From Paenibacillus qinlingensis (lineage in GTDB: Bacteria; Bacillota; Bacilli; Paenibacillales; NBRC-103111), in contig NZ_JABMKY010000003.1 in NCBI RefSeq assembly GCF_013204845.1, positions 248,001 to 312,000 on the forward strand: a DNA stretch of 64,000 bases, in the 5' to 3' direction. Below the pieces are notes generated by a model. The model worked only from the letters and a program-made list of their open reading frames with translations, had not been told where the DNA came from and ran no database searches. The position numbers and the translations under genes are program-made. Below are positions 1 to 9,357 of the stretch, one piece after another (position 1 is the stretch's first letter; each line of letters starts with the position of its first letter).

Positions 1-1427
1 GACCAAATCGGAGCACGAACGAGAACATCCTTCAGTTCACTTCCTTTCATAGGAGCAAGTGGCTGAAGATAAGGTACACCTAAGGAGCGTAACGAACACA
101 GGTGAATCACAATCACAATGAATCCGAGCATCAAACCTAATAAACCTAACATGCCGGATAAGAACATGATCGGGAACCGGAGCATGCGCAGCGCTATGCC
201 TGTCGCATATTGCGGCATCATGAAGGAGGCGACGCCGGTAATGGCTACTACCATAACCATCGGAGCAGAAACTAAGCCGGCTGATGTAGCTGCTTGTCCA
301 ATGACGAGTGCACCTACGATACTGACCGCCGCGCCAACTTGCTTAGGTAGTCTAACTCCGGCTTCACGCAAGGCTTCGAATGAGATTTCCATAAGCAGTG
401 CTTCAACAAGCGCTGGGAAAGGAATATCCTCACGGGACTTCGCGATGCTAAGCAATAACGAAGTAGGAACCATTTCTTGATGGAAGGTCAGAATCGCGAT
501 ATACAGAGACGGCAATAAAAGCGTTGTAAAGAAAAATACATAGCGCATCCATCGTATTAAGGTACCGATAATAAAACGTTGGTAATAGTCCTCTGGAGAT
601 TGCAGCATGGAAAAGAGAGTTGCAGGCGCAATTAATGCGAAAGGTGTCCCATCGACAAGGATCGAAATTTTGCCTTCTAGGAGTGCGGCGCAGACCACAT
701 CAGGTCGCTCGGTTACTTGAATTTGAGGGAATGGCGAGAAGGGACTATCCTCAATCAGACCTTCAATGTAGCCGCTCTCCAAGATTCCGTCGATTCGAAT
801 GTCACTAATTCGCTGATGTACTTCCTCAATTAACGAATCTCTCGCGATGCCTTCCATGTAAACGACAATAACTGTAGTCTGCGTATGGGTACCAATGGTG
901 TAAGCAATCATTTTCATTGCTGGACTCTTGATTTTTCTACGCAGCATGGAGGTATTGATCGGGAGTGTTTCCGTAAAGCCTTCACGAGGTCCTCGTACGA
1001 CAGATTCAGCACTTGGCTCATTAATTGCGCGTTTCTCCCATTTGGCCAAGCCTAGAGCGAAGCAAGTGGGAACACCTTGAATGAATAGTCCAACACACCC
1101 GCAAGATAAATGGGATGTCAACTCATCCATACTTACAGTTTCAGTGATATTTGAGATAGAGACAAGAGCAGATAAATCCTTGACTGTGTAGTTCCATTCG
1201 GCTTCAGGTTCATTAATTAAGGGTGTGAGGACGTCTTTATTTAAAAGCTCGAGATCAATTAAGCCCTCCACATAAATAACAAAAGCTTTGGTCGTTTGAC
1301 CGATGTTAAATGTGTGAATGTGAATATCATGACATTTATGATAAATGAGGTGGAGTTCACGAAGGTTATCTTCCAACTGGTCAGAGATGTATGTGGGCTT
1401 GGGTGGGACTGTAGACATGGCATCCAT
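1..1427 (-). CDS. GerA family spore germination protein, A subunit (C-terminus cut by window edge)
   Basis: Inner-membrane subunit of a GerA-type germinant receptor or a SpoVAF-like paralogue. The reverse strand is open from the ATG at 1427 to the window edge (475 codons). The SD AGGAG lies 8 nt before that ATG. Family hallmarks seen in order are RGPREGFTE, EGKISILVDGTP, then hydrophobic segments around PALVEALLMEISFEALREAG, and SLGVPYLQPLAP followed by KDVLVRAPIW close to the edge. This matches a soluble N-terminal half followed by a membrane half. The family is usually about 480-530 residues, so only a few tens of residues should be missing. A second in-frame ATG at 1418 is possible. B and C receptor subunits, if linked, would lie outside the window. 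The family call is firm; the particular receptor is not known. Confidence 0.93.
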   Translation of the reverse strand, partial: MDAMSTVPPKPTYISDQLEDNLRELHLIYHKCHDIHIHTFNIGQTTKAFVIYVEGLIDLELLNKDVLTPLINEPEAEWNYTVKDLSALVSISNITETVSMDELTSHLSCGCVGLFIQGVPTCFALGLAKWEKRAINEPSAESVVRGPREGFTETLPINTSMLRRKIKSPAMKMIAYTIGTHTQTTVIVVYMEGIARDSLIEEVHQRISDIRIDGILESGYIEGLIEDSPFSPFPQIQVTERPDVVCAALLEGKISILVDGTPFALIAPATLFSMLQSPEDYYQRFIIGTLIRWMRYVFFFTTLLLPSLYIAILTFHQEMVPTSLLLSIAKSREDIPFPALVEALLMEISFEALREAGVRLPKQVGAAVSIVGALVIGQAATSAGLVSAPMVMVVAITGVASFMMPQYATGIALRMLRFPIMFLSGMLGLLGLMLGFIVIVIHLCSLRSLGVPYLQPLAPMKGSELKDVLVRAPIW

Positions 1428-1595
1428 GAGCAAGACTCCTTGTCCAAATTGACACACCTATCCGAAATGGACGGCATCGTCGTATATTTTGGTAATACGT
1501 ATCTTTTTGTCCAAATTTGTCATTATTTAAACGCAAGAGCGTAAAATGCATCACATCTTTCATTGATATTAGTTGTACACGCGCTACCTTGGACA

Positions 1596-1604
1596 TGGTA
1601 TAAT
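1596..1604 (+). promoter_or_regulatory. extended -10 promoter for the SGNH esterase gene
   Basis: TGGTATAAT is a perfect extended -10 (TGnTATAAT). It lies 66 nt before the start at 1670. No good -35 is seen at 17 bp; TTGTAC at 1573 is 20 bp upstream. This is inferred from consensus only. Confidence 0.5.
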
Positions 1605-1669
1605 TTGTGAGGAAATTATTTGTATGTAAGAAGAAGCAGAAGTGGTCAATCAAAGGAGGATTCGTTCGA

Positions 1670-2302
1670 ATGGCAGTATGGTTGGAGCAAGGAGATATCG
1701 TACTATTTCAAGGGGATAGTATTACGGATGCAGGACGCATTCGTGACAATGGCAATGATTTAGGCAAAGGCTACGCACTTATGACTGCTGCGCAATTTTC
1801 AGCGAAATACCCAGAGAAACAAGTTAAATTCTTAAACCGCGGGATTTCTGGTAACCGTGTGCCTGATCTTCAGGGGCGGTGGCAAGAAGATTGTTTGGAC
1901 TTGAAACCTAATCTCGTTTCGATTTATATTGGCATCAATGATACATGGCGCAGATTTGATCGCAATGACGGGACTTCAACTGAAGCTTTTAAAGAGGGAT
2001 ACCGTCAACTCTTGGATCAAACCGCAAGCACAGGAGCGAAGTTGCTTCTTATCGAGCCTTTTGTACTACCTGTACCAGAAGATCGTAAGCTATGGAGAGA
2101 AGATTTGGATCCGAAGATTACCGCTGTGCGTGAATTAGCGAGAGAATTCGGTGCGCGTTTATTATGTTTGGATGGATTATTTGCACAAGCGTCAACACAA
2201 GCTGACAGCGCTTTCTGGGCACCGGATGGCGTACATCCATCACCAGCTGGACATGCTTTAATTGCCAATGCGTGGCTAAAGGCAGTCGGAGCAGCAGAGT
2301 AA
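1670..2302 (+). CDS. SGNH/GDSL-type esterase
   Basis: Cytoplasmic SGNH hydrolase of 210 residues, probably an O-deacetylase or esterase acting on sugar or oligosaccharide esters. Block I GDSIT (nucleophile Ser) is near residue 16, the block II Gly is in NRGISGN, block III GIND is near residue 88, and block V DGVHPSPAGH carries the catalytic Asp and His. There is no signal peptide. The ATG at 1670 is chosen because AAAGGAGG sits just upstream at 1652-1659; the reading frame extends further upstream without a good start. It stands alone, ahead of the heparinase-like gene. The family assignment is strong; the substrate is not visible. Confidence 0.9.
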   Translation: MAVWLEQGDIVLFQGDSITDAGRIRDNGNDLGKGYALMTAAQFSAKYPEKQVKFLNRGISGNRVPDLQGRWQEDCLDLKPNLVSIYIGINDTWRRFDRNDGTSTEAFKEGYRQLLDQTASTGAKLLLIEPFVLPVPEDRKLWREDLDPKITAVRELAREFGARLLCLDGLFAQASTQADSAFWAPDGVHPSPAGHALIANAWLKAVGAAE

Positions 2303-2320
2303 TTCATAGTGTCGGGTGAA

Positions 2321-2354
2321 GAAAGCTTCCGCTTGTTGCGTGAGGCTTTTTTTT
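2321..2354 (+). terminator. probable intrinsic terminator after the esterase
   Basis: An imperfect hairpin AAGC..CGC / GCG..GGCTT is followed by a run of nine T. The stem has internal mismatches, but the T-tract is strong. Confidence 0.5.
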
Positions 2355-2477
2355 TCTTAGCAGCGAAGAGGTCAATTTTTGACGTATATAGGTAAAGATA
2401 ATAGCTAGTTCGTAGCAATCGTTTGCGGTTATATTTAAAGGTAAACGAAATCACATTCACATAGGGAGGTAGTGGCT

Positions 2478-4301
2478 ATGAATAGTCGATATCTATTAAA
2501 TGCTTTGTTAGAAGCTGAAAGTGATCATGGCAGTTTGTTTCAAGAAGCTTTACAGATTGCCACATCACCAATTAGGCATACGGAAAGTCCACTACTTACT
2601 ACCATTTATAATGAAATATCACCATTGGTTAAGGAGTTCGGGAGCACGCCAATTGCAGCCTTACCCTTTCGAGAGTGGGATTTGTATCGTTCAAAGGGAA
2701 CACGTATCGAATTCGAGGCTTTGTATTTCGATCGTCGTCGGCGGTTAGCGGCTTTGGTTGTGGCTGCGCTGAAGGATGGTGTTGATCCTTATTTGCATGC
2801 TTTGGAAGATACAATATGGGCTATTTGTGATGAGTATACGTGGTGTTTGCCTGCTCATTTGATGAACCATGATGCTGCTGCAGAGGGAGAAGAATATAAG
2901 CATATTGATTTATTCGCTTCAGAAACGGCACATGCGTTAAGTGAGACTTGCCATATGTTCCGCGATCAGTTAAATGGTCTCATCGTGAGAAGAGTACAAC
3001 GCGAAATTATGGAGCGAGTTCTCGAACCTTACGTGACGCTCAAGAGAGCCTATTGGTGGGAAACGTGCGAAATCAATTGGTCCGCTGTGTGTGCAGGGAA
3101 TATTGGGATGGCGGCCATTTATCTTATTCAGGATTCGAAAGTACTGATGCCTGTCATTACACGAGTACTCACAGCGATGGATTGCTTTCTTGAGGGGTTT
3201 TCAGAGGAAGGCGCTTGTTTGGAAGGCTTAGGCTACTGGTATTATGGTTTCGGCTACTATGTGTACTTCAGTGAGCTTCTGAAGCAGCGTACAGGCGGTA
3301 AAGTGGATATTCTGCAAGCGAGTGCCAAAGCTCGGAGAGTTGCCCAATTCCCGCAAAGTTGTTTCCTGCAAGGCAATCATATCGCCAATTTCTCCGATTG
3401 CTCGCGGAACAATGGAATTCAAATTGGCATCTTCAGCCGCTTATGCGAGCAGTTTGCTGAGATTCGGATTCCGACCTTAGACAATCAGCCTGCAACGATT
3501 GATCATTGTGGCCGCTTCGCAAGTGCCATACGGAACGTGGTGTGGTTGAATGAAGATCTGCTTCGTGAACGTGAAGAAATGCCATTGCAAACAGATTTCT
3601 TGCCAGAAGCACAATGGATGGTGAGCAGGGCGAAGGTGGGAAGCAAGCTTGTTAGCTTTGCGGCAAAAGGCGGGCATAACGATGAACCCCATAATCACAA
3701 TGACATCGGACACTTTATATGGATCGTCGATGGTGTCAGATGGTTTGAAGATTTGGGAGCAGGTCTATATACGAAGCAATACTTCGGTGAGGAGCGGTAT
3801 TCAATTCTCTGTAACAGCTCAGCGGGTCACAGCGTTCCGATCATCAACGGTAAACATCAGGAAGCTGGCATCGATCATCGTGCAGAGTTACTGGCAGCAG
3901 AATGTACGGAGGGAAGTGACAGATTCAAGCTTGAACTGAGTCAAGCCTATGCCGTGCCAACACTTGAGAAGCTTGAGCGAAACTTCGAGTTTGATAAACT
4001 GCGAGGCAAGCTGACGATTTCGGATACGTTTGCGTTCCTTGAGTCAGGTGCTTCGGTAACGGAACGCTTCGTCACACAACATAAACCGGTTATCGTGCAG
4101 GATGGAGAAATTCGGTTGGAGCTTGGTTTGGGTGAGCGACAGCAAATAATTCGTTATGATGCGAAACAGTTGAAGGCTTCGATTGAAACCGTGGAACATC
4201 AGAATCACGAGGGCGGGACAGAGATTGTCTACTTAATTGATCTGTCTGCAGCTGAGGTGGGAGACCAGGTAAGGATATGGGTTACGTTGGAGCTGGAGTA
4301 G
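2478..4301 (+). CDS. heparinase II/III family protein
   Basis: Predicted polysaccharide or oligosaccharide lyase of 607 residues. The N-terminal two thirds is helical and rich in aromatic residues (GLGYWYYGFGYYVYF near residue 250), as in the alpha/alpha toroid of this family. The signature GGHNDEPHNHNDIGHF near residue 400 starts the C-terminal beta-sheet domain, with His and Asn at the metal or active-site positions known from heparinase II-like enzymes. No signal peptide is present, so it should act on imported oligosaccharides. The ATG at 2478 is placed 8 nt after AGGGAGG; an in-frame GTG at 2472 is too close to that site. Uronate-containing glycans are the likely substrate class, which cannot be narrowed further. 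Confidence 0.85.
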   Translation: MNSRYLLNALLEAESDHGSLFQEALQIATSPIRHTESPLLTTIYNEISPLVKEFGSTPIAALPFREWDLYRSKGTRIEFEALYFDRRRRLAALVVAALKDGVDPYLHALEDTIWAICDEYTWCLPAHLMNHDAAAEGEEYKHIDLFASETAHALSETCHMFRDQLNGLIVRRVQREIMERVLEPYVTLKRAYWWETCEINWSAVCAGNIGMAAIYLIQDSKVLMPVITRVLTAMDCFLEGFSEEGACLEGLGYWYYGFGYYVYFSELLKQRTGGKVDILQASAKARRVAQFPQSCFLQGNHIANFSDCSRNNGIQIGIFSRLCEQFAEIRIPTLDNQPATIDHCGRFASAIRNVVWLNEDLLREREEMPLQTDFLPEAQWMVSRAKVGSKLVSFAAKGGHNDEPHNHNDIGHFIWIVDGVRWFEDLGAGLYTKQYFGEERYSILCNSSAGHSVPIINGKHQEAGIDHRAELLAAECTEGSDRFKLELSQAYAVPTLEKLERNFEFDKLRGKLTISDTFAFLESGASVTERFVTQHKPVIVQDGEIRLELGLGERQQIIRYDAKQLKASIETVEHQNHEGGTEIVYLIDLSAAEVGDQVRIWVTLELE

Positions 4302-4347
4302 AGTAGATTCTTTCTCGAGGTGCCTCAAGGAGTCTCATTGGGGAGAT

Positions 4348-4532
4348 AAATGTAAAAAACACAGCTAATTTATCCATTTTTAGTACGATATAACATTTAA
4401 ATGGAAAACCTACAGCTATATTTCAGGTTTTAGCTGCAAATGCAGAGATAAGCCCGAATTAGCTGTAGGTTTTCTGGTTATTTCTATCATTTTGGCGAAA
4501 TCGACGGATTTAGCTGTAGTTTTTGCATCTAA
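4348..4532. repeat. AT-rich dispersed repeat, copy A (four modules, long inverted repeat)
   Basis: Noncoding stretch made of variants of the module TAGATGNAAAANNTACAGYTAA in both orientations: forward at 4348-4371 and 4396-4418, reverse at 4460-4474 and 4511-4532. GAAAACCTACAGCTA (4404-4418) and TAGCTGTAGGTTTTC (4460-4474) form a perfect 15-bp inverted repeat. The same modules recur near 13.2 kb and 58.8 kb. This copy lies between the convergent heparinase-like and AraC genes, so it may also serve as a transcript end. Confidence 0.7.
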
Positions 4533-4563
4533 CCATGCGTCCTCCACGTTCTGAAAGCTCCAC

Positions 4564-5394
4564 CTAATCGTTCAACCATAGTCCGAATTGCTGCCGATAC
4601 TGCAGCGGGGTTAAGCCGGTTTTGATTTTGAACATGCGCGAGAAATAGTTGGCATTCTCAATGCCAAGCTCATAAGAAATTTGAGACACGGGCTTCTCGC
4701 TAGTAGCGAGAAGCTTTTTGGCTTGCTCAATTTTAATACTGTGTACAAAATGAAGTGGCGCCTGTCCAGTTTGTTTGATAAACAATTTACGCAAATGGGA
4801 ATCACTCAACTGAACAAGCTCAGCCAGTTCATTAATTTCTGGCATCTGTTGTGGATGTGCATGGAGATAATGGATGATAGTATGAATCCGCTTATCCAAC
4901 TGCGAATAGTTGGTACTCTGCTCAGTCACGCCTCCATGATGCAGCAACTCATATATAATTCGTAGCAGCGAAGACTGCTGCAGCAGATGAACGAAAGATG
5001 TCGCATTACGCTCAGCTGTATGCATTTCATGAATAATGCGTTCAATCGAGTTAGTGTTGTCCTCGTAAACGAGCGGAATATTTAAAAGCTGTACCCATCC
5101 TCGATTGCTGACTAAGGAGATTTCGGCATCAAAGTTAATGCTGGTTAACAGCAGATCATCCGAAATGGCGTGAAAGCTAATTAAGCTATGAGCAGGCAGA
5201 ATGATAATTTGCCCTTCTTTACAACGGAACGCGGTTTGATCAATCGTAAGTTGGAAGCTTCCCTTATGCACGAACCACAGCACACAGTGCCGCAATTTAC
5301 GCTCTTTGGCCTGCCAATGATAATCTAGCTGATATTGTGTGAGATGCAGAAAGCGAACTTCTAATGCTTCGATCATCATCTGAAAAGAATTCAA
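4564..5394 (-). CDS. AraC family transcriptional regulator (cupin + HTH)
   Basis: DNA-binding regulator of about 276 residues. The N-terminal part is a cupin-like ligand domain (CVLWFVHKGSFQLTID, GQIIILPAHSLISFH). The C-terminal part carries two AraC HTH motifs (INELAELVQLSDSHLRKLFI and VSQISYELGIENANYFSRMF, with TGLTPLQYRQQFG). The frame could begin with GTG at 5415, but GGAGGG sits 7 nt before an in-frame TTG at 5394, so TTG is preferred. It follows the PhyH-like gene on the same strand with a 76-nt gap and probably controls it. Direct repeats upstream of the PhyH-like gene are candidate binding sites. Confidence 0.88.
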   Translation of the reverse strand: MNSFQMMIEALEVRFLHLTQYQLDYHWQAKERKLRHCVLWFVHKGSFQLTIDQTAFRCKEGQIIILPAHSLISFHAISDDLLLTSINFDAEISLVSNRGWVQLLNIPLVYEDNTNSIERIIHEMHTAERNATSFVHLLQQSSLLRIIYELLHHGGVTEQSTNYSQLDKRIHTIIHYLHAHPQQMPEINELAELVQLSDSHLRKLFIKQTGQAPLHFVHSIKIEQAKKLLATSEKPVSQISYELGIENANYFSRMFKIKTGLTPLQYRQQFGLWLND

Positions 5395-5470
5395 TGCGTA
5401 TCCCTCCGCACCCACGATCTAGTCTTATTATTCTATCATGCTGGATGCGGAGGTGACAGCGATTTCCTAA

Positions 5471-6235
5471 CTAATCTTGCGGCACGACGCCCTTGATATC
5501 TTCGTTGCGTTTCAAGCGATCCTCACCATTCACGAGGAAGGTACGGATGCGCGAAGTGTCTCCGCCCCATTCGTCAATTTTGAACTTGACCTCAGGGGTT
5601 GTATAGCGAACGGAAAAGGCTACACGCGGTATATTCGATTTATTATTTTCAGAACCATGGAAGGTAGCTTCATTAAAGAAGGCAATCTGCCCTGGAGACA
5701 TCTCAAGGTCTATGGCTAACGATTCATCGATGGACTCCGCAGGCAATCCTTGCTCGAAAGCGCTTTGATCAGTTCCCGTTGAAACGTGCTCAACGATGGA
5801 TTTGTGTGTACCTGGAATCACTCGAAGACAACCATTTTCACGAATCGACCAGCCTAAGCTCACCCAGGCCGTCGCATTAATCGCAGGCTCCATCGGCCAA
5901 TAATTAATATCCTGGTGCCATGGGATGAATTTATCGTTATTAGGCTCCTTATACCAGAAATGCATGGCCCATAGTACCAAATCATCTCCGAGAATCTGCT
6001 TCATCGCGTTTACGATACTTGGATGTGTAGCTAGCGTATAGGCCCAATGATGGCGCTGATGCCAGGCAGACAAATTCATTTTGGAAGGACCAGGTTCATA
6101 TTTATTCTGTTCAATTACTTCGAAAAAGTGGTTATAGTACATTTCGGATTCCTCAAGGGAGAGTCCTTGCATAGGTCCGCTAAAGCCTTCGTTGACATAT
6201 TGGCTGAGTGAGAATGGATTACCTTTGGTTATCAT
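5471..6235 (-). CDS. phytanoyl-CoA dioxygenase (PhyH) family protein
   Basis: Fe(II)/2-oxoglutarate-dependent oxygenase-like protein of 254 residues. The iron-binding triad is visible as H107-x-D109 (IPWHQDINYWP) and H193 (FHGSENN). An Arg for 2-oxoglutarate follows (PRVAFSVRYT). The ATG at 6235 is preferred because GGGAGG lies about 8 nt upstream; an earlier in-frame ATG at 6277 lacks such a site. It pairs with the downstream AraC gene, which suggests inducible oxidation of a small ligand. The true substrate is unknown; the family includes many non-phytanoyl enzymes. Confidence 0.88.
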   Translation of the reverse strand: MITKGNPFSLSQYVNEGFSGPMQGLSLEESEMYYNHFFEVIEQNKYEPGPSKMNLSAWHQRHHWAYTLATHPSIVNAMKQILGDDLVLWAMHFWYKEPNNDKFIPWHQDINYWPMEPAINATAWVSLGWSIRENGCLRVIPGTHKSIVEHVSTGTDQSAFEQGLPAESIDESLAIDLEMSPGQIAFFNEATFHGSENNKSNIPRVAFSVRYTTPEVKFKIDEWGGDTSRIRTFLVNGEDRLKRNEDIKGVVPQD

Positions 6236-6319
6236 TCGTGTAACCTCCCGTATTTGCAAGCTTTTATTTACTTTCATATTGTCATTGTAAGGGATGAAGC
6301 GCTAGACGAATAAGGTGGT

Positions 6320-6350
6320 AAAACGATTATGAGTAGCACAAAACGATTAT
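6320..6350 (-). promoter_or_regulatory. direct repeat, candidate AraC-type operator
   Basis: AAAACGATTAT occurs at 6320-6330 and again at 6340-6350, a 20-bp period (two helical turns), about 90 nt upstream of the PhyH-like start. AraC-family dimers bind such direct repeats. Assignment to the neighbouring AraC regulator is inferred. Confidence 0.5.
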
Positions 6351-6503
6351 TGGAGTCATAACTGTACAACTCGCTTTAATGAATAGAATGGAGAATGTGG
6401 AACTACTCAGGAAGGGATCCAAAAGTACGATGTCGAATACATAGTACAAACTGCCTATTGCGGGCCAAAAAGCTTAGGTTATTCGAATAAAGGAGTCCTA
6501 CGG

Positions 6504-8150
6504 ATGACAATTCCTGCAACGACAACATTGGATTTGAATTTACTGCAAATGATGCTGGATGATATTGAAGACTCTATTTACATTATGAAAGCGACAGGGC
6601 CTGAAATCACGTATTACTACGTAAATAATGCTGCTACGAAGTTTAGTGGAATCACGATGGATAGAATGGGAACTACTTTTTTTGAATCAAATTCGAGCCA
6701 AATGGCGAATTACTTATATAACAAATATGCCAGAGTACTCGAGGAACGTCGGACGATTCGATACGAAGATGGCGTTATATTACCAAACGGGACTGTAAGC
6801 GGAGAGAGCATTTTAACACCTATTCTGGACGAGAATGGGAATGTTAGTTTTATTTTTTCGGTGACTCGAGATATTACAGAACGGAAACTGCATGAGAATA
6901 CCCTGTACAATTATGCTTATCAAGATGATCTCTCTAATTTGTTCAATCGCAGATACTTACTCGAGCATGTGCTGGAACCTCCCACGATTTATTTAATGGA
7001 TTTGGATAATTTCAAGAATATTAATGATACTTTCGGCCATCAGGCGGGGGACTCGGTGCTTGTTGAAGTATCGTGCCGATTGATTGAGGTGTTTGGTGAT
7101 AGTCGTTATGTACTGGTTCGACTCGGTGGAGATGAATTCGTAGTCGTGGATTTAATCGCATCCGACCAAATCGAAGAGACAGCGGGCCAATTAAGCGGGC
7201 TTTTCCATGAACCCTTCCGTGTCGATGAACATGCCGTGAGAGTGAATGTGAGTATCGGAATCGCAGAGCGAAAGCACAATGAAACTATTCAAGATCTGTT
7301 AAAGCAAGCTGACATTGCTTTGTACACCGCTAAAGGAACGGGTCGAAAGCGCTATCATTTGTATGAAGCATCTTCTAAATACGATCATGTCGAGAATTTT
7401 ATCCATGAACTAGCTCTTTCACAAGCCATGGATAAGGACGAACTTCATTTGCATTATCAGCTTATTTATAATCCAGCCTCGGAAAGGGCTATTGGCGCGG
7501 AAGCACTCCTACGATGGTATAGCGAGAATGGCGGGTACATACAGCCTGGCGACTTTATTCCTATTGCTGAGAAAACAGGACTGATCGTGCCTATCGGTTA
7601 TTGGGTTATTCGTCAAGCCTGTAAGGATTGGCATCAGTTGAAGGAAATGTACGGTCCTTTGTTCAAAATATCTGTCAATATCTCACGCATCCAACTCAAT
7701 GAATTGAATTTTGTTGCCCAGGTCTTGCAAATTTTGCAAGAGGAGGGGGTAGACCCGACCTCCGTGGAACTTGAAATTACAGAAAGTACGACACTGCACT
7801 CGTTGCATGAGGTACAACTCATTCTTGGTAAGTTGCGTCATGCAGGCTTTACCATCGCTTTGGATGATTTCGGAACGGGATATTCATCGTTAAGTATGCT
7901 GACGCAGCTGCCGATTGATAAGCTGAAGATTGATCGCATCTTCATCGCAGATGGCAATGTGCCATTGATTGGGGCTATTCTAGCTATGGCGAAAGCATTG
8001 AACTTAGAAGTTGTCGCGGAAGGCATTGAAACAAGTGATCACTTCAACATGCTCGCCGCTATGCAGTGCTGGGGTATACAGGGATATTACATCAATAAGC
8101 CGATGCCCTATAGGGATTTACCTATGCAGCCAGAAATAATAAATCGTTAA
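6504..8150 (+). CDS. PAS-GGDEF-EAL cyclic-di-GMP turnover protein
   Basis: Signalling protein of 548 residues with no transmembrane segment. A PAS domain (about 12-128, ending TRDITERK) is followed by a GGDEF domain (about 135-290, intact motif RLGGDEF at 206-212) and an EAL domain (about 300-540). The EAL domain has EALLRW, NISRIQL, ELEITES, LDDFGTGYSSL, KIDRIFI and AEGIE. Both catalytic motifs look intact, so it could make and degrade c-di-GMP. The residues before GGDEF read DSRY where an RxxD inhibitory site would be, so product inhibition at that site seems absent. The ATG at 6504 has AAAGGAG upstream. The gene is monocistronic, divergent from the PhyH-like gene, and ends in a strong terminator. 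Confidence 0.92.
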   Translation: MTIPATTTLDLNLLQMMLDDIEDSIYIMKATGPEITYYYVNNAATKFSGITMDRMGTTFFESNSSQMANYLYNKYARVLEERRTIRYEDGVILPNGTVSGESILTPILDENGNVSFIFSVTRDITERKLHENTLYNYAYQDDLSNLFNRRYLLEHVLEPPTIYLMDLDNFKNINDTFGHQAGDSVLVEVSCRLIEVFGDSRYVLVRLGGDEFVVVDLIASDQIEETAGQLSGLFHEPFRVDEHAVRVNVSIGIAERKHNETIQDLLKQADIALYTAKGTGRKRYHLYEASSKYDHVENFIHELALSQAMDKDELHLHYQLIYNPASERAIGAEALLRWYSENGGYIQPGDFIPIAEKTGLIVPIGYWVIRQACKDWHQLKEMYGPLFKISVNISRIQLNELNFVAQVLQILQEEGVDPTSVELEITESTTLHSLHEVQLILGKLRHAGFTIALDDFGTGYSSLSMLTQLPIDKLKIDRIFIADGNVPLIGAILAMAKALNLEVVAEGIETSDHFNMLAAMQCWGIQGYYINKPMPYRDLPMQPEIINR

Positions 8151-8157
8151 TATCCAA

Positions 8158-8199
8158 GTGTCACCATTCGCTGTAGAGCGGGTGGGGATACTTTTTTTT
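8158..8199 (+). terminator. intrinsic terminator after the GGDEF/EAL gene
   Basis: A stem of about 15 bp, GTGTCACCATTCGCT / AGCGGGTGGGGATAC, with three G-U pairs and one mismatch, is followed by eight T. Confidence 0.8.
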
Positions 8200-8225
8200 G
8201 GTTCCACAATGGGATATGTTAAAAT
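8198..8225 (+). promoter_or_regulatory. probable sigma-A promoter for the quinone oxidoreductase gene
   Basis: TTGGTT (8198-8203), a 16-bp spacer and TAAAAT (8220-8225) lie 33 nt before the start at 8258. The -35 overlaps the T-run of the preceding terminator. Confidence 0.45.
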
Positions 8226-8257
8226 AACAATGGTTAATTAAGCGTGGGAGGTCACTT

Positions 8258-9226
8258 ATGAAAGCATTAACTTTCGCACAATTCGGCGGACCCGAAGTTC
8301 TTGAATATAAAGAAATTCCAGAACCTATCGTAAATGGGGATCAAATTCTGATAAGGACGAAAGCGATTGGTCTCAACTTCGCAGACGTCTATCGTCGCAA
8401 AGGAAATTATCATTTGGCAGGGGAGCCGCCGTATATTCTCGGGTATGAAGGTGCCGGGATCGTCGAAAGCGTGCCAGAACACATCAAGCATATTCGAATT
8501 GGGGACCGGATCGCTTTTGCCGATGTCCCCTTTGCCAATGCAGAGCTTGTCGCTGTTCCTGTAGACCGTGCGATTCCATTGCCGGAAGACATCTCGTTTG
8601 AACATGGGGCGGGCCTGCTTTTACAGGGCATGACTGCCCATTACTTGGTGAACGACAGCTATCGCGTCCAAGCCGGGGATGAAGTTCTGATCCATGCCGC
8701 TGCAGGCGGTGTGGGTCAGCTTTTGATCCAACTGTGTAAAAGTAAAGGTGCAAAGGTGATCGGTCTCACCTCTTCGGAAGTGAAGAAGCAAGTCGCGCTG
8801 GACGCGGGTGCAGACCATATCGTCCTTTATTCTACAGACTGGGTCCAAGAGGTGTTACAGTGGTCTCAAGACAAAGAAGGTGTCCGAGTCGTCTATGATT
8901 CGGTAGGCTCCACTTTAATGGACAGCTTCGCTGCGGTAAAAACGAAAGGGACCGTCGTATTCTACGGTATGGCCGGTGGGGATCCAGCCCATGTAGATCC
9001 AAGAATGCTGATGGATACCTCCAAAACCTTAACAGGTGGTGACCTCTGGAATCATGTGACTAGTTTAGCGAATCGGATCGAGCGGGCCCATGCTTTGTTC
9101 GACGCACTTCGTGCCGGCAGTCTCAAGATGGATTCCGTGACAACGTTTGCCTTGGAGGATGGCGCTGAAGCTCATCGATTACTCGAAAGTAGGCAAAGTA
9201 CAGGAAAAATTGTGTTACTACCCTGA
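8258..9226 (+). CDS. zinc-independent medium-chain NADPH:quinone oxidoreductase
   Basis: Cytoplasmic MDR-superfamily reductase of 322 residues. The N-terminal GroES-like domain (FAQFGGPEVLEYKEIPEP, NFADVYRRKGNY) lacks the zinc-ligand Cys/His pattern of alcohol dehydrogenases. The Rossmann fold has AAAGGVGQLLIQLCKSKGA near residue 150, and FYGMAGGDP follows further on. This pattern is typical of quinone reductases of the Qor type. The ATG follows GGGAGG with good spacing. The gene looks monocistronic and is not obviously tied to the sugar genes nearby. The physiological acceptor is unknown. Confidence 0.88.
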   Translation: MKALTFAQFGGPEVLEYKEIPEPIVNGDQILIRTKAIGLNFADVYRRKGNYHLAGEPPYILGYEGAGIVESVPEHIKHIRIGDRIAFADVPFANAELVAVPVDRAIPLPEDISFEHGAGLLLQGMTAHYLVNDSYRVQAGDEVLIHAAAGGVGQLLIQLCKSKGAKVIGLTSSEVKKQVALDAGADHIVLYSTDWVQEVLQWSQDKEGVRVVYDSVGSTLMDSFAAVKTKGTVVFYGMAGGDPAHVDPRMLMDTSKTLTGGDLWNHVTSLANRIERAHALFDALRAGSLKMDSVTTFALEDGAEAHRLLESRQSTGKIVLLP

Positions 9227-9357
9227 GCGAACAACGGTTAACCTTCGGTGCGATTTTGAACATATAGTCCATGCACCTGCTTATACTAGGTATTCTCGCT
9301 ATGTCCAAAGCATGTTAACTTTAAGGAGTAGTTATTTAAAGGAGGCTTGAATGTGCA

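Noticed and set aside
118-480. 120-residue open frame on the plus strand at the left edge
   Set aside because: It is the antisense shadow of the GerA-family gene, whose reverse-strand protein has all family motifs.
1440-1516. Direct repeat TTGTCCAAATT (1440 and 1506) as an operator of the GerA-type gene
   Set aside because: Two short AT-rich copies 66 bp apart with no supporting promoter; could be chance.
9147-9350. 67-residue open frame overlapping the end of the quinone oxidoreductase gene
   Set aside because: It overlaps the real gene in another frame and has no ribosome binding site or recognisable composition.
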